Assembly (NCBI GenBank): GCA_012514925.1
Contig: JAAYZI010000330.1
Location: forward strand, 1-7,588
Direction: 5' to 3'
From: Deltaproteobacteria bacterium
GTDB taxonomy: Bacteria > Bdellovibrionota_C > UBA2361 > JAAYZI01
DNA length: 7,588 nucleotides
The translations under genes were made by a program, and so were the position numbers. Below are positions 1 through 5,917 of the stretch, piece after piece (position 1 is the first letter of the stretch; each line of letters opens with the position of its first letter). Below the pieces are notes generated by a model that ran no database searches, was not told the DNA's origin, and was given only the letters and a program-made list of their open reading frames with translations.

Positions 1-122
1 ACTAGTTTAATTTGCCAACCCTTTGCGCGAGATATGCATATGCGACAAGGCCAACATTAGGTCGTACCAGATTGGATGACTTTACGTTTTATATGAAGAA
101 ATCTAACATTGTCTGTGTGATG

Positions 123-223
123 GTAACCGGTTGCATGAATTTTACTTTCTCTGGAGAAAGTGAAATTAATTCCGCGTTACCCGTTACCGCCGAGAGGCTT
201 AAAACAAAATTGCATGATCAATT
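123..223 (-). repeat. Dispersed ~100-115 bp repeat, copy A (truncated, inverted)
   Basis: Read on the minus strand, this segment matches copy C (5463-5575) almost base for base: the block ATTTTGTTTTAAGCCTCTCG, the AATTAATTTCACTTTC stretch, a near-palindrome at 144-161 (ACTTTCTCTGGAGAAAGT, one central mismatch) and a GTTACC end. It differs from copy C by a 7-nt tandem duplication (GGTAACG) in the middle. The match stops after GATCAATT, so the end carrying GTAACCGTTCAC in the other copies is missing on the side facing the acylase gene. Orientation is opposite to copies B and C. It has no coding role of its own that I can support. Confidence 0.85.
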
Positions 224-239
224 CCATAAATAAAAGGTC

Positions 240-2522
240 ATGCACCATATAATGGTGAGCATTTTTAAAAACCAAATGGACTATATAAAACTTCTTTTCG
301 CTTTGCTCCTTTTTCTGGTTGGGTGCGCCGGGATTTCTCCTAAACCCCTTTCAATCGATCAGCGCTTGGCCGCCATCCCTCGCAAAGACGCGCCACTTGA
401 ACATAAGCTCATCATCCGCTGGAACGAGCAAGCAGTTCCTTACCTCGAGGCAGGCTCAGACGCCGACTTGGCTTTTGGCCTTGGGCTGGTGCACGCCCAT
501 CTGCGAGGCGGACAGCTGGCACTGCTTAAACGCATCTCTCAGGGACGGATCTCCGAAATGGCCGGACCTTTCACCACTAAAGTGGACCATGCCCTGCGCA
601 TCCTCGACTTAGGTCGCGCTGCCCCGCAAATAGAAGCAGCCCTGCCAGATGAAACCCGGCGCTGGCTGGAGCGCTTTGTGGAGGGAATGAACTACTACCA
701 AGCCAACACTCCCAACACTCCACCAGAGTTCTCCCTGCTCGGCATCAGCTTCGAACCATGGACAGTCAGAGATGTGATAACGCTCTCACGGCTGGTAGGC
801 GCTGATGTTACCTGGTTCGCTTATTTTTCGCTCTTATCCGAAAGACGAAAAGGGCAAACTGACGAGGCTTCCTGGCGCCGCCTGATTGCCACTACCCAAG
901 CCGGAGCACCCAACTTTCGCGCCGCCGAAAACGATTCGCAGCTCTTGCACGATCTGCTGCGCGCAAGTGGCCGCTCCGGCAGCAACTCTCTGGCGCTGGC
1001 TCCAGGCCGCAGCCAAAGCGGCGGAGCGCTACTAGCCAACGATCCACACCTAGGAGTCCAGCTTCCTAACTTTTGGATCCTGGCGGGAGTAAAGTCGCCC
1101 TCTTATCACGCCGTAGGAATGATGATTCCAGGAGTGCCGATCTTCGGCATCGGAAGGAATCCTGGGGTTTCCTGGGGCGGCACGAACATGCGCGCCGCCG
1201 CAAGTGATATTATAAACATCTCCGACCTGGACCCAGCCGGGTTTTCAAAACGCAGCGAACTTATTCGTAGACGCCTTTGGCCGGACGCGAAACGTGAGGT
1301 GCGCTTTTCGTCATGGGGACCGATTATTTCCGACGCTGAACTACTACGCGGAGGCGATGGCGAAACCCTGGCTCTGCGCTGGGAAGGACACGATCCAAGC
1401 GACGAGATCTCGGCGTTTTTAGGTGCTGCCCGCGCCAAGAACGCGTCTGAATTTATTGCAGCTTTTAAAAGCTACGCCGTCTCCTCTCAAAACATTCTCT
1501 TTGCGGACAGCTCCGGCGTAATCGGCCAGATCATGGCGGCCAGAGTGCCGCTGCGCTCAACCTCTGGCAGGGCTTCCTTTATCCGAACTCTGGACGAAGC
1601 GAAACAGGACTGGTCAACACATCTCGCTACCCCCCAACTCCCCATGCAGCTTAATCCCCAAAAGGGGTTTTTGGCGTCCGCCAACAACCGCCCTGCCCAA
1701 ACGAATCTTTTCCCCTCTTCCCTCTTCTCTGATGACGAACGCGTGAAACGTTTGGAAGAACTGGTGTTGTCGCGGCCACTCTGGCGAGTTGAGGATCTCG
1801 TCCAAATCCAAACAGACGTTGTTTCTCGGAAAGCTCCGGCCCTGCGTGACGATCTACTGAGCTTCATGCCTGACGAAGCGACCAAGCGGCATCCTACTTT
1901 TGTGACGCAGCTTAAGTCCTGGGACGGGAGTTACGCCGCTTCGTCACGTGGAGCACTGCTCTTTGAGCTGCTGCTAAGCGAGGTCGCCCATAAAGTTTAT
2001 GCTGATAAAAAGGGAAGAGTTTCAAATGCAGCCTCGCAATGGTCTTATCTTACAGCTTACCTAAAGACTGACCTAAGCGCGCTGGAGCCACATCTTTGCA
2101 AAGAGATCTTGCAGGATGCTTTGGATAAAGCGGCTAAACGTGCCGACCGTTTTAAAAACTGGGGGGAGATGCATCGCCTACCCACTCAGCATCTTTTGGC
2201 GCGCCTTCCAATTCTAGGCGGGCGCTTTACTCTGGCTGACCACCCAGCTTCAGGCTCCCGTGAAACCGTGATGAAGACCTACCACGGCTTGGAACGCGGG
2301 CTACACCAAACGAGCTACGGCTCACAAGCGCGTCATCTGTCCGATCTCTCCGACCCCGATTTAAATTATTTTACGCTCTTCGGCGGACAAGACGGATATC
2401 TCGGCAGCCAAAACTTTGCAGACCAGGTGCCGCTCTGGGAGAATCAACAGTACGTACGGCTACCGCTTCGAGAAGATGTCGTTAAAGCGGAGTTTAAGCG
2501 AGTACTGGTTCTACCCAATTAG
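240..2522 (+). CDS. Penicillin acylase-family (Ntn-hydrolase) lipoprotein
   Basis: Probable amide hydrolase of the penicillin amidase / cephalosporin acylase / acyl-homoserine-lactone acylase family, self-cleaved into alpha and beta chains. Residues count from ATG 240. A lipobox LVGC puts the acylated Cys at 29; the next residue is Ala, compatible with outer-membrane sorting. The alpha-chain signature (VPYLEAGSDADLAFGLGLVH) starts at 66. The autoprocessing site is G247-S248-N249-S250, so Ser248 would be beta-Ser1. LANDPHL (265-271) places His270 at beta-23, as in cephalosporin and AHL acylases rather than the Gln of penicillin G acylase. PGVPIFGIGRNPGVSWG begins at 297, QNILFADSSGVIG at 417, ASANNRP with the oxyanion-type Asn (482/483) at 479, and FGGQDGYLGSQNFADQVPLW at 714. 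Length is normal for the family. The start is uncertain: ATG 276 gives an ideal 16-residue signal (MDYIKLLFALLLFLVG), ATG 252 is also possible, and none has a good Shine-Dalgarno site. The substrate cannot be read from the sequence. Confidence 0.93.
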   Translation: MHHIMVSIFKNQMDYIKLLFALLLFLVGCAGISPKPLSIDQRLAAIPRKDAPLEHKLIIRWNEQAVPYLEAGSDADLAFGLGLVHAHLRGGQLALLKRISQGRISEMAGPFTTKVDHALRILDLGRAAPQIEAALPDETRRWLERFVEGMNYYQANTPNTPPEFSLLGISFEPWTVRDVITLSRLVGADVTWFAYFSLLSERRKGQTDEASWRRLIATTQAGAPNFRAAENDSQLLHDLLRASGRSGSNSLALAPGRSQSGGALLANDPHLGVQLPNFWILAGVKSPSYHAVGMMIPGVPIFGIGRNPGVSWGGTNMRAAASDIINISDLDPAGFSKRSELIRRRLWPDAKREVRFSSWGPIISDAELLRGGDGETLALRWEGHDPSDEISAFLGAARAKNASEFIAAFKSYAVSSQNILFADSSGVIGQIMAARVPLRSTSGRASFIRTLDEAKQDWSTHLATPQLPMQLNPQKGFLASANNRPAQTNLFPSSLFSDDERVKRLEELVLSRPLWRVEDLVQIQTDVVSRKAPALRDDLLSFMPDEATKRHPTFVTQLKSWDGSYAASSRGALLFELLLSEVAHKVYADKKGRVSNAASQWSYLTAYLKTDLSALEPHLCKEILQDALDKAAKRADRFKNWGEMHRLPTQHLLARLPILGGRFTLADHPASGSRETVMKTYHGLERGLHQTSYGSQARHLSDLSDPDLNYFTLFGGQDGYLGSQNFADQVPLWENQQYVRLPLREDVVKAEFKRVLVLPN
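248..253 (+). promoter_or_regulatory. Possible -10 box (TATAAT) at the acylase 5' end
   Basis: A perfect sigma70 -10 consensus TATAAT lies just downstream of repeat copy A. No good -35 box sits 16-18 bases upstream (the best there is AT-rich CATAAA). If it is used, transcription would begin near 260 and exclude the ATGs at 240 and 252, leaving ATG 276 as the acylase start with a very short leader. A chance match in AT-rich DNA is possible. Confidence 0.3.
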
Positions 2523-2561
2523 ATATAATGGGGTAGAAAATCCTGACTTGCACACATGAGT

Positions 2562-3287
2562 CTAGCAGTGGCTGCTGTTATAGCAGCGCCCCGCATCAGG
2601 AATGCGCACACAGCCACCATTGTCGTCTCGGATATAAAGAGATGGACTACCAGTGCGACGACGAGCCTTCTCAACTAGGTCTTGGGGAGACTCACAACTT
2701 CCACAATCCCAACAACCGTAGTGAGTTGAATCGTAACTGCCGCGTGCTCGCGCATATGACCCCATACGCTGCACAACCTCGCCGCGCGCGTTGTAGACCG
2801 AGAGGCAACCGGAGAAGCTCCCCGGGCATCCCTTCCGCGTGACGAAGCTAGTGCTGCGATTACGAGGATCTGAGGAAGAAAAATCACGGCTTGGACCCGC
2901 CCGCCACACTTCACAATAACTAATGTCGCGAACCTCGGCGCAAACCTTTTTCGGCCCACTCAGAGCCTTCCCAAAAACATAAAAAACCGTAAAGTTAGAA
3001 GTTGAAACTTTAACCTTGCGCTTATAGCTTAAAATCTCGTCGCGACCATCTCCATTCAAATCGGCGCAACGGAAGAACTTAAATTTACCCCTAAACCTCA
3101 CCACCTTGAGGCGCTGACTTTTGCTCAGCCTAATGCGGGCGCGGCGCCCCTTAACAATCTCCACCTGGTCGCGCCGACCATCTTTGTCAAAATCGCAGCG
3201 CGAGAGCTTTCTAGCAGCAAAAGCCGACGGAGAACAAAGCAAAATTGCGGCGGCAGCAAACCCCAGTGCTAAAGGCGTCTTAAGCAT
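2562..3287 (-). CDS. Secreted Cys-rich protein with two calcium-loop (FG-GAP/EF-hand-like) motifs
   Basis: Hypothetical secreted protein of 241 residues. The N terminus is a Sec signal peptide: MLK, a hydrophobic core (about 5-18), and AFA-A cleavage near residue 24. The mature part has two acidic loops of the DxDxDGxxD type: D32-F-D-K-D-G-R-R-D40 and D76-L-N-G-D-G-R-D-E84. This spacing is typical of FG-GAP/VCBS or dockerin-like calcium sites. Between them is a very basic stretch (45-71, many Arg/Lys). The C-terminal half is cysteine-rich: 12 Cys are predicted in the mature chain (31, 74, 116, 125, 154, 161, 192, 195, 198, 226, 235, 241), with a CWDCGSC cluster at 192-198 and Cys as the last residue. 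This suggests disulfide bonding outside the cytoplasm. AGGAG lies 7 nt before ATG 3287. It converges on the acylase gene with 39 bp between stops and no clear terminator. No family was recognised, so binding partner and role are unknown. Confidence 0.82.
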   Translation of the reverse strand: MLKTPLALGFAAAAILLCSPSAFAARKLSRCDFDKDGRRDQVEIVKGRRARIRLSKSQRLKVVRFRGKFKFFRCADLNGDGRDEILSYKRKVKVSTSNFTVFYVFGKALSGPKKVCAEVRDISYCEVWRAGPSRDFSSSDPRNRSTSFVTRKGCPGSFSGCLSVYNARGEVVQRMGSYARARGSYDSTHYGCWDCGSCESPQDLVEKARRRTGSPSLYIRDDNGGCVRIPDAGRCYNSSHC

Positions 3288-3408
3288 TTAACGTCTCCTA
3301 TATATTATCAGTAAAGCCGAAAGAAAAAACTCTCATGCTCCAGCGTTTTGGACAACCCCCTTCCTCCCCCCCCTACCTTACGCAAAGTTCCCTTAGGGGG
3401 CGATTACT

Positions 3409-3437
3409 TTGATACGGATACAAACCGCTGTTATCGC
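3409..3437 (+). promoter_or_regulatory. Candidate sigma70 promoter for the 563-codon gene
   Basis: TTGATA (3409-3414, 5 of 6 to the -35 consensus) is followed after 17 bases by TATCGC (3432-3437, a poor -10), which is preceded by TGT and so forms an extended -10 (TGtTATCGC). The start site would lie near 3444, giving a leader of about 155 nt that includes the GGATTCCG repeats. This is a by-eye match only. Confidence 0.28.
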
Positions 3438-3471
3438 GCCCTCCCACCTATGCCGGTTTTAAGCAAAGCCA

Positions 3472-3497
3472 GGATTCCGTAAAGGATTCCGGGAATC
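3472..3497. promoter_or_regulatory. Operator-like direct repeat and palindrome (GGATTCCG)
   Basis: GGATTCCG occurs twice, at 3472-3479 and 3484-3491, so the repeat period is 12 bp. The second copy is part of the perfect palindrome GATTCCgGGAATC (3485-3497). Compact dyads of this kind in a divergent promoter region often bind dimeric regulators. No known regulator site was recognised. Confidence 0.35.
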
Positions 3498-3587
3498 TGT
3501 GTCAAAAAGCGATTTTTATTTTGATTACTGCCAAAATATCAGGCACTATCGAAGTTAGGCTCCTTCGCCTCGGCAAACTCCTTTTGG

Positions 3588-3592
3588 GGAGG
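3588..3592 (+). promoter_or_regulatory. Strong ribosome binding site for the 563-codon gene
   Basis: GGAGG lies 7 nt before ATG 3600 and fixes that start. The site can be masked: TCGCCTC (3565-3571) can pair with GAGgtGCGA (3589-3597, two-base bulge), and CTCC (3578-3581) can pair with GGAG (3588-3591). Whether this matters in the cell is not known. Confidence 0.75.
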
Positions 3593-3599
3593 TGCGAGA

Positions 3600-5291
3600 A
3601 TGACAAAACTTGAACTTTGGTTTGTTGAAAGCGGGTCGGTGCATCTTGAAAAAACCTCGTTTTCACATCCACTACTTGACAAAAAACAGGAAGCTTACCG
3701 TGGAAAGAGCTCTGGCGCATTTGCCAACTCCCACTCTTTTCAGTGGTCGCCCGCGGTCAGAAGCCTGAGCTTACTCTTGCTGCAAACTGCCGCATGGAGC
3801 CGTAACAGCAAAGACGCCGATCCTCTCTCCGCACCGCGTCTTGTAGGAGCAGATCACACCCTGGCGTCTTCACTCGACTACGCCGTAAGCAAATTGCCTC
3901 TTTGGCTGATGGACATGTTCGGCTTAGATTCTCGCGGCAACGCACTAGCGCGGCGTCTCATCCGACGCACCAATCCCGAACGCCGCCGCGGTGGAAATTG
4001 CGTCCTAGCTCTAAATCTAAACATGCTCCCGGCCGACAAGATTCATATCTTCCTTAATGAACAAGCAGTTCACGACGGCCGTCAACTCGAACTCCTGAGC
4101 ACGAAGATGATGGCTGCCTACGGCACAAAGAGAACATCTACCCCGCTTATTAAGTCTGTTGATGGTCCCAAATCTGGCCCGAGCGCTGACACCGCACCTT
4201 CCGAAGATGCTGCTGAGATACGCCGCAGCTTTGAGGACCAAGCAAAGTATCAGAGGCTGCCGGCGGTTCAGGGTCTCGACGGCATCTCTTGGTGGAGGGG
4301 CGTAGTACGAGCGGATCTGCAAATGGTTTTGCAGAATACCGGTGTATTCAACCGCGCTAAATACCGCCAGGATGTCAGCGCACTTTGCGCTGACCAATAC
4401 TTCCGCCGCCTATCAAACGGCCGGGGCAAGCCCGCCAGCGATTTTGATTTGAACTTACCGATTTCCGGACGGTTGGGAATTCAGGCCAACTCCGCCGCAA
4501 ACCGTCGCGCTCTTGAGGCCTGTTCACCGTTACGCGTGGCCATAACAGTTGATCAGTTTGGCAGCCTGGCGATCTTTAAATATCTAAAACATATGCGCCA
4601 TTTTGAGATTGAAGTTAACTTCGGCTGTCTGACCTCCTCTGAAATGGTGAAGTCCTGCATATCCGGTGACCTTGTTAAAGACTCCGACGCCTGTATATTA
4701 AGCCCTTACGCCACTGCGGCAGTTCTAGCCGCCGGGGATAAAAGCGCTTACCGCCCTTTTATGCTTATGCCCAAAACAAGCCGACGCGTGGTTGCCCCGA
4801 AAAAATCAGGTAAAAATAAAAACAAACAGCTTGCGAGCGAAGGCCATTACATATTCATGCGAGACTCGCCTTCTGGGGGGTTAATGTATTTTAACCGCCT
4901 TATGGAACAGGGGTGCTTAAAGGCAGGCGCTGTGAAAACCACGCATATGGAACTAGATGAGATGGGCACTATGCTAAGTGAGGGGGATCCTGACCTGCGC
5001 GCAGTTATATGGTTCCCTTTCTACCGGCTGCATCAGGCCTTCAATAACTGTCTTTTTGTAGATCAGGAGTCTTGTCGCCTGGGCCTGCAGGATTCAGTTC
5101 TAATGGTGCACGAACGCCTTTTGAAAAACTCTGCCTTTGCAGAGGCGCTGGCGGTAGTGATACGTGGAGCGTGGATGGAGTTACGAGAAGATACCGCAGA
5201 GCGAGAGCTAATCGCTGAGCTGTTGGTTCAAGATCCCGGCCACCTAAAACTGCTAAAGCGCGCCTGCGGCATAAAAGCGCTGGCTGCATAA
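3600..5291 (+). CDS. Protein of unknown function, 563 aa, possible periplasmic-binding-protein-like C-terminal region
   Basis: I do not recognise this protein. The start is set by GGAGG seven bases before ATG. There is no signal peptide and no full-length membrane helix, although 52-66 is a Leu-rich hydrophobic patch (AVRSLSLLLLQTAAW). Three parts can be seen. An N-terminal domain covers about 1-175, including ALNLNMLPADKIHIFLNE from 137. A Ser/Thr/Pro/Asp-rich linker follows (178-205). The rest contains a WWRGVVRADLQMVL segment (231-244) and a stretch from about 310 (LRVAITVDQFGSLAIFKYLK), then ACILSPYATAAVL (364-376), whose strand-helix rhythm recalls type-2 periplasmic binding or NMT1/ThiY-like folds. 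That likeness is weak. A Lys-rich loop (400-409) and a charged helical tail (from about 525) follow. It has ten Cys without a CxxC pair. The gene stands alone, divergent from the Cys-rich protein and followed by repeats B and C; no terminator was seen directly after it. Confidence 0.88.
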   Translation: MTKLELWFVESGSVHLEKTSFSHPLLDKKQEAYRGKSSGAFANSHSFQWSPAVRSLSLLLLQTAAWSRNSKDADPLSAPRLVGADHTLASSLDYAVSKLPLWLMDMFGLDSRGNALARRLIRRTNPERRRGGNCVLALNLNMLPADKIHIFLNEQAVHDGRQLELLSTKMMAAYGTKRTSTPLIKSVDGPKSGPSADTAPSEDAAEIRRSFEDQAKYQRLPAVQGLDGISWWRGVVRADLQMVLQNTGVFNRAKYRQDVSALCADQYFRRLSNGRGKPASDFDLNLPISGRLGIQANSAANRRALEACSPLRVAITVDQFGSLAIFKYLKHMRHFEIEVNFGCLTSSEMVKSCISGDLVKDSDACILSPYATAAVLAAGDKSAYRPFMLMPKTSRRVVAPKKSGKNKNKQLASEGHYIFMRDSPSGGLMYFNRLMEQGCLKAGAVKTTHMELDEMGTMLSEGDPDLRAVIWFPFYRLHQAFNNCLFVDQESCRLGLQDSVLMVHERLLKNSAFAEALAVVIRGAWMELREDTAERELIAELLVQDPGHLKLLKRACGIKALAA

Positions 5292-5347
5292 CTCTGCTCC
5301 ACCTAACGAAATCGCCTCCTTCTAAAGAATGCGGCTTTATAGCCTAA

Positions 5348-5462
5348 GTAACCGTTCACCACATGTAATTAATTATGCAATTTTGTTTTAAGCCTCTCGC
5401 CAGTAAAATTTCACTTCGGCGCGGAGTTAATTTCACTTTCTCCGGAGAAAGTAATATTCATG
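5348..5462 (+). repeat. Dispersed repeat, copy B (first of a tandem pair)
   Basis: This is a 115 bp unit beginning GTAACCGTTCACC, containing ATTTTGTTTTAAGCCTCTCG and the perfect 18 bp palindrome ACTTTCTCCGGAGAAAGT (5435-5452), and ending GTAATATTCATG. It abuts copy C without a gap. Compared with copy C, its centre is replaced by a longer stretch (AGTAAAATTTCACTTCGGCG, about 5403-5422), so the two copies are not a recent perfect duplication. It contains no transposase ORF, so if mobile it would be non-autonomous. Confidence 0.88.
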
Positions 5463-5575
5463 GCAACCGTTCACCACATGTAATTGATCATACAATTTTG
5501 TTTTAAGCCTCTCGGCGGTAACGCGGAATTAATTTCACTTTCTCCGGAGAAAGTAATATTCGCGTGAACAGTTAC
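5463..5575 (+). repeat. Dispersed repeat, copy C (second of a tandem pair)
   Basis: The unit starts GCAACCGTTCACC and ends GTGAACAGTTAC, with the perfect palindrome ACTTTCTCCGGAGAAAGT at 5537-5554. The left end of copy B (GTAACCGTTCAC, 5348-5359) and the right end of copy C (GTGAACAGTTAC, 5564-5575) are inverted repeats matching at 11 of 12 bases, so B and C together look like one element with terminal inverted repeats. A near-duplicate octamer flanks the pair: TAGCCTAA at 5340-5347 and TAGCCTGA at 5583-5590, the latter offset by 7 bases from the repeat end. GTAA-starting ends and 8 bp target duplications are known for IS66-family elements; the link here is inference. Confidence 0.85.
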
Positions 5576-5656
5576 CAGATACTAGCCTGAATCCTCACCG
5601 GACTTTTAAACCAGAAATTAAGCACTCAGCATGGTGCTACAGTCCAAACAGAATCT

Positions 5657-5684
5657 AAAAAGCAGCTGCGAAATCTGCTTTTTT
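5657..5684. terminator. Terminator-like hairpin upstream of the gnd leader
   Basis: AAAAAGCAG (5657-5665) can pair with CTGCTTTTT (5675-5683) around a 9-nt loop, and the 3' arm ends in a run of six T (5679-5684). The core is only four G-C/A-T pairs flanked by A-T pairs, so it is modest, but the A-run on one side and T-run on the other would suit a bidirectional terminator. It lies 366 bases after the 563-codon gene, beyond the repeats, and would insulate gnd from upstream reading. Confidence 0.5.
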
Positions 5685-5828
5685 GCGCTCCTTTAAAAAA
5701 TCGATATGGGCAGATTAATCCTTGCCACGCCTCTTTTGCGCCTCCCCTACACTACAGGATGGGCGCTGAATAGGCGTAGGCCAGGGGAAAGAAGGTTATA
5801 GAATCTGGCAGCGGGAGAGAGCGCGCAT

Positions 5829-5876
5829 ATGCGCCTGTCCCGCTGTCAGATTTGCATCGTGTTGCTGACAGCATAG
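5829..5876 (+). CDS. Possible 15-residue leader peptide ahead of gnd
   Basis: ATG 5829 opens a 15-codon ORF (MRLSRCQICIVLLTA) closed by TAG at 5874-5876, 41 bases before the gnd start. A purine-rich GGGAGAG (5813-5819) lies 9 nt upstream and could act as its Shine-Dalgarno site. Both this site and the ATG lie within the long hairpin of the leader, and the ORF runs through the segments that form the alternative pairings. No run of a single regulatory amino acid is present (two Cys, two Arg, two Ile and three Leu). An ORF this short can occur by chance, so the support is positional only. Confidence 0.3.
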   Translation: MRLSRCQICIVLLTA

Positions 5877-5902
5877 TGTTTGCTATCCGCTGTTCTTCTT
5901 TC

Positions 5903-5910
5903 AAAGGGAG
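5903..5910 (+). promoter_or_regulatory. Ribosome binding site deciding the gnd start
   Basis: AAAGGGAG sits 7 nt before ATG 5918. It favours that codon over the in-frame TTG at 5852, which has no such site and would add 22 residues unlike any Gnd N terminus. Confidence 0.8.
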
Positions 5911-5917
5911 TTTTGAG

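Larger units (their letters stand above)
3288..3599. other. Divergent intergenic control region
   Basis: This 312 bp gap separates the divergently transcribed Cys-rich gene and 563-codon gene. It contains the Shine-Dalgarno site of the minus gene (AGGAG on the minus strand, near 3294-3298), an AT-rich TAATAT box just upstream of it that could be its -10, a C-rich stretch at 3356-3373 with a run of eight C, a CCCCCTA/TAGGGGG inverted repeat (3369-3375 with 3394-3400), a candidate plus-strand promoter (3409-3437), an operator-like repeat (3472-3497), and an AT-rich stretch at 3501-3540. No ORF with a convincing start and codon pattern was seen. Confidence 0.6.
5801..5917 (+). promoter_or_regulatory. 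Structured 5' leader of gnd, attenuator-like
   Basis: Four segments can pair in mutually exclusive ways. Segment 1 (5802-5816) and segment 2 (5838-5852) form a 15 bp stem with one G-U pair; inside it is the perfect palindrome GCGCATATGCGC (5823-5834). Part of segment 2, GCTGTCAG (5842-5849), is also a perfect 8 bp complement of segment 3, CTGACAGC (5865-5872). Segment 3, ACAGCATAG (5868-5876), can in turn pair with segment 4, CTATccGCTGT (5883-5893, two-base bulge), followed by the pyrimidine run TTCTTCTTTC (5893-5902) and then the gnd Shine-Dalgarno site. The pairings are seen directly; an attenuation or antitermination role is inferred. The T-run is interrupted by C, so segment 3:4 might instead affect translation. 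No known riboswitch class was recognised, and no confident promoter was found between 5685 and 5800. Confidence 0.5.

Noticed and set aside
12..233. 73-codon ORF with a TTG start at the window beginning
   Set aside because: It has no Shine-Dalgarno site, its second half is the repeat copy A, and the related copies B and C break the frame. It is best explained as a chance reading frame.
1656..1672. CCCC-AAAA-GGGG followed by TTTTT inside the acylase gene, terminator-like
   Set aside because: The stem is only four pairs and it lies in the middle of a long intact coding sequence, where the reading LNPQKGFLAS fits the acylase family.
1106..1885. Long antisense ORFs opposite the acylase gene
   Set aside because: They are frame shadows of a clear coding sequence; their Arg/Ser-rich composition is typical of such shadows.
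2524..2529. Second TATAAT just after the acylase stop
   Set aside because: No gene follows on the plus strand and no -35 box is at the right distance; a chance match in AT-rich DNA.
2571..2587. GCTGCT/AGCAGC hairpin near the convergent gene ends as a shared terminator
   Set aside because: It lies within the coding end of the minus gene, has a 6 bp stem, and has no T-run on either strand.
5333..5344. GGCTTTATAGCC as a terminator of the 563-codon gene
   Set aside because: Only four pairs and no T-run.
5852..5917. TTG at 5852 as the gnd start
   Set aside because: It would add 22 residues with no Gnd likeness, lacks a ribosome site, and overlaps the structured leader; ATG 5918 has AAAGGGAG at ideal spacing.
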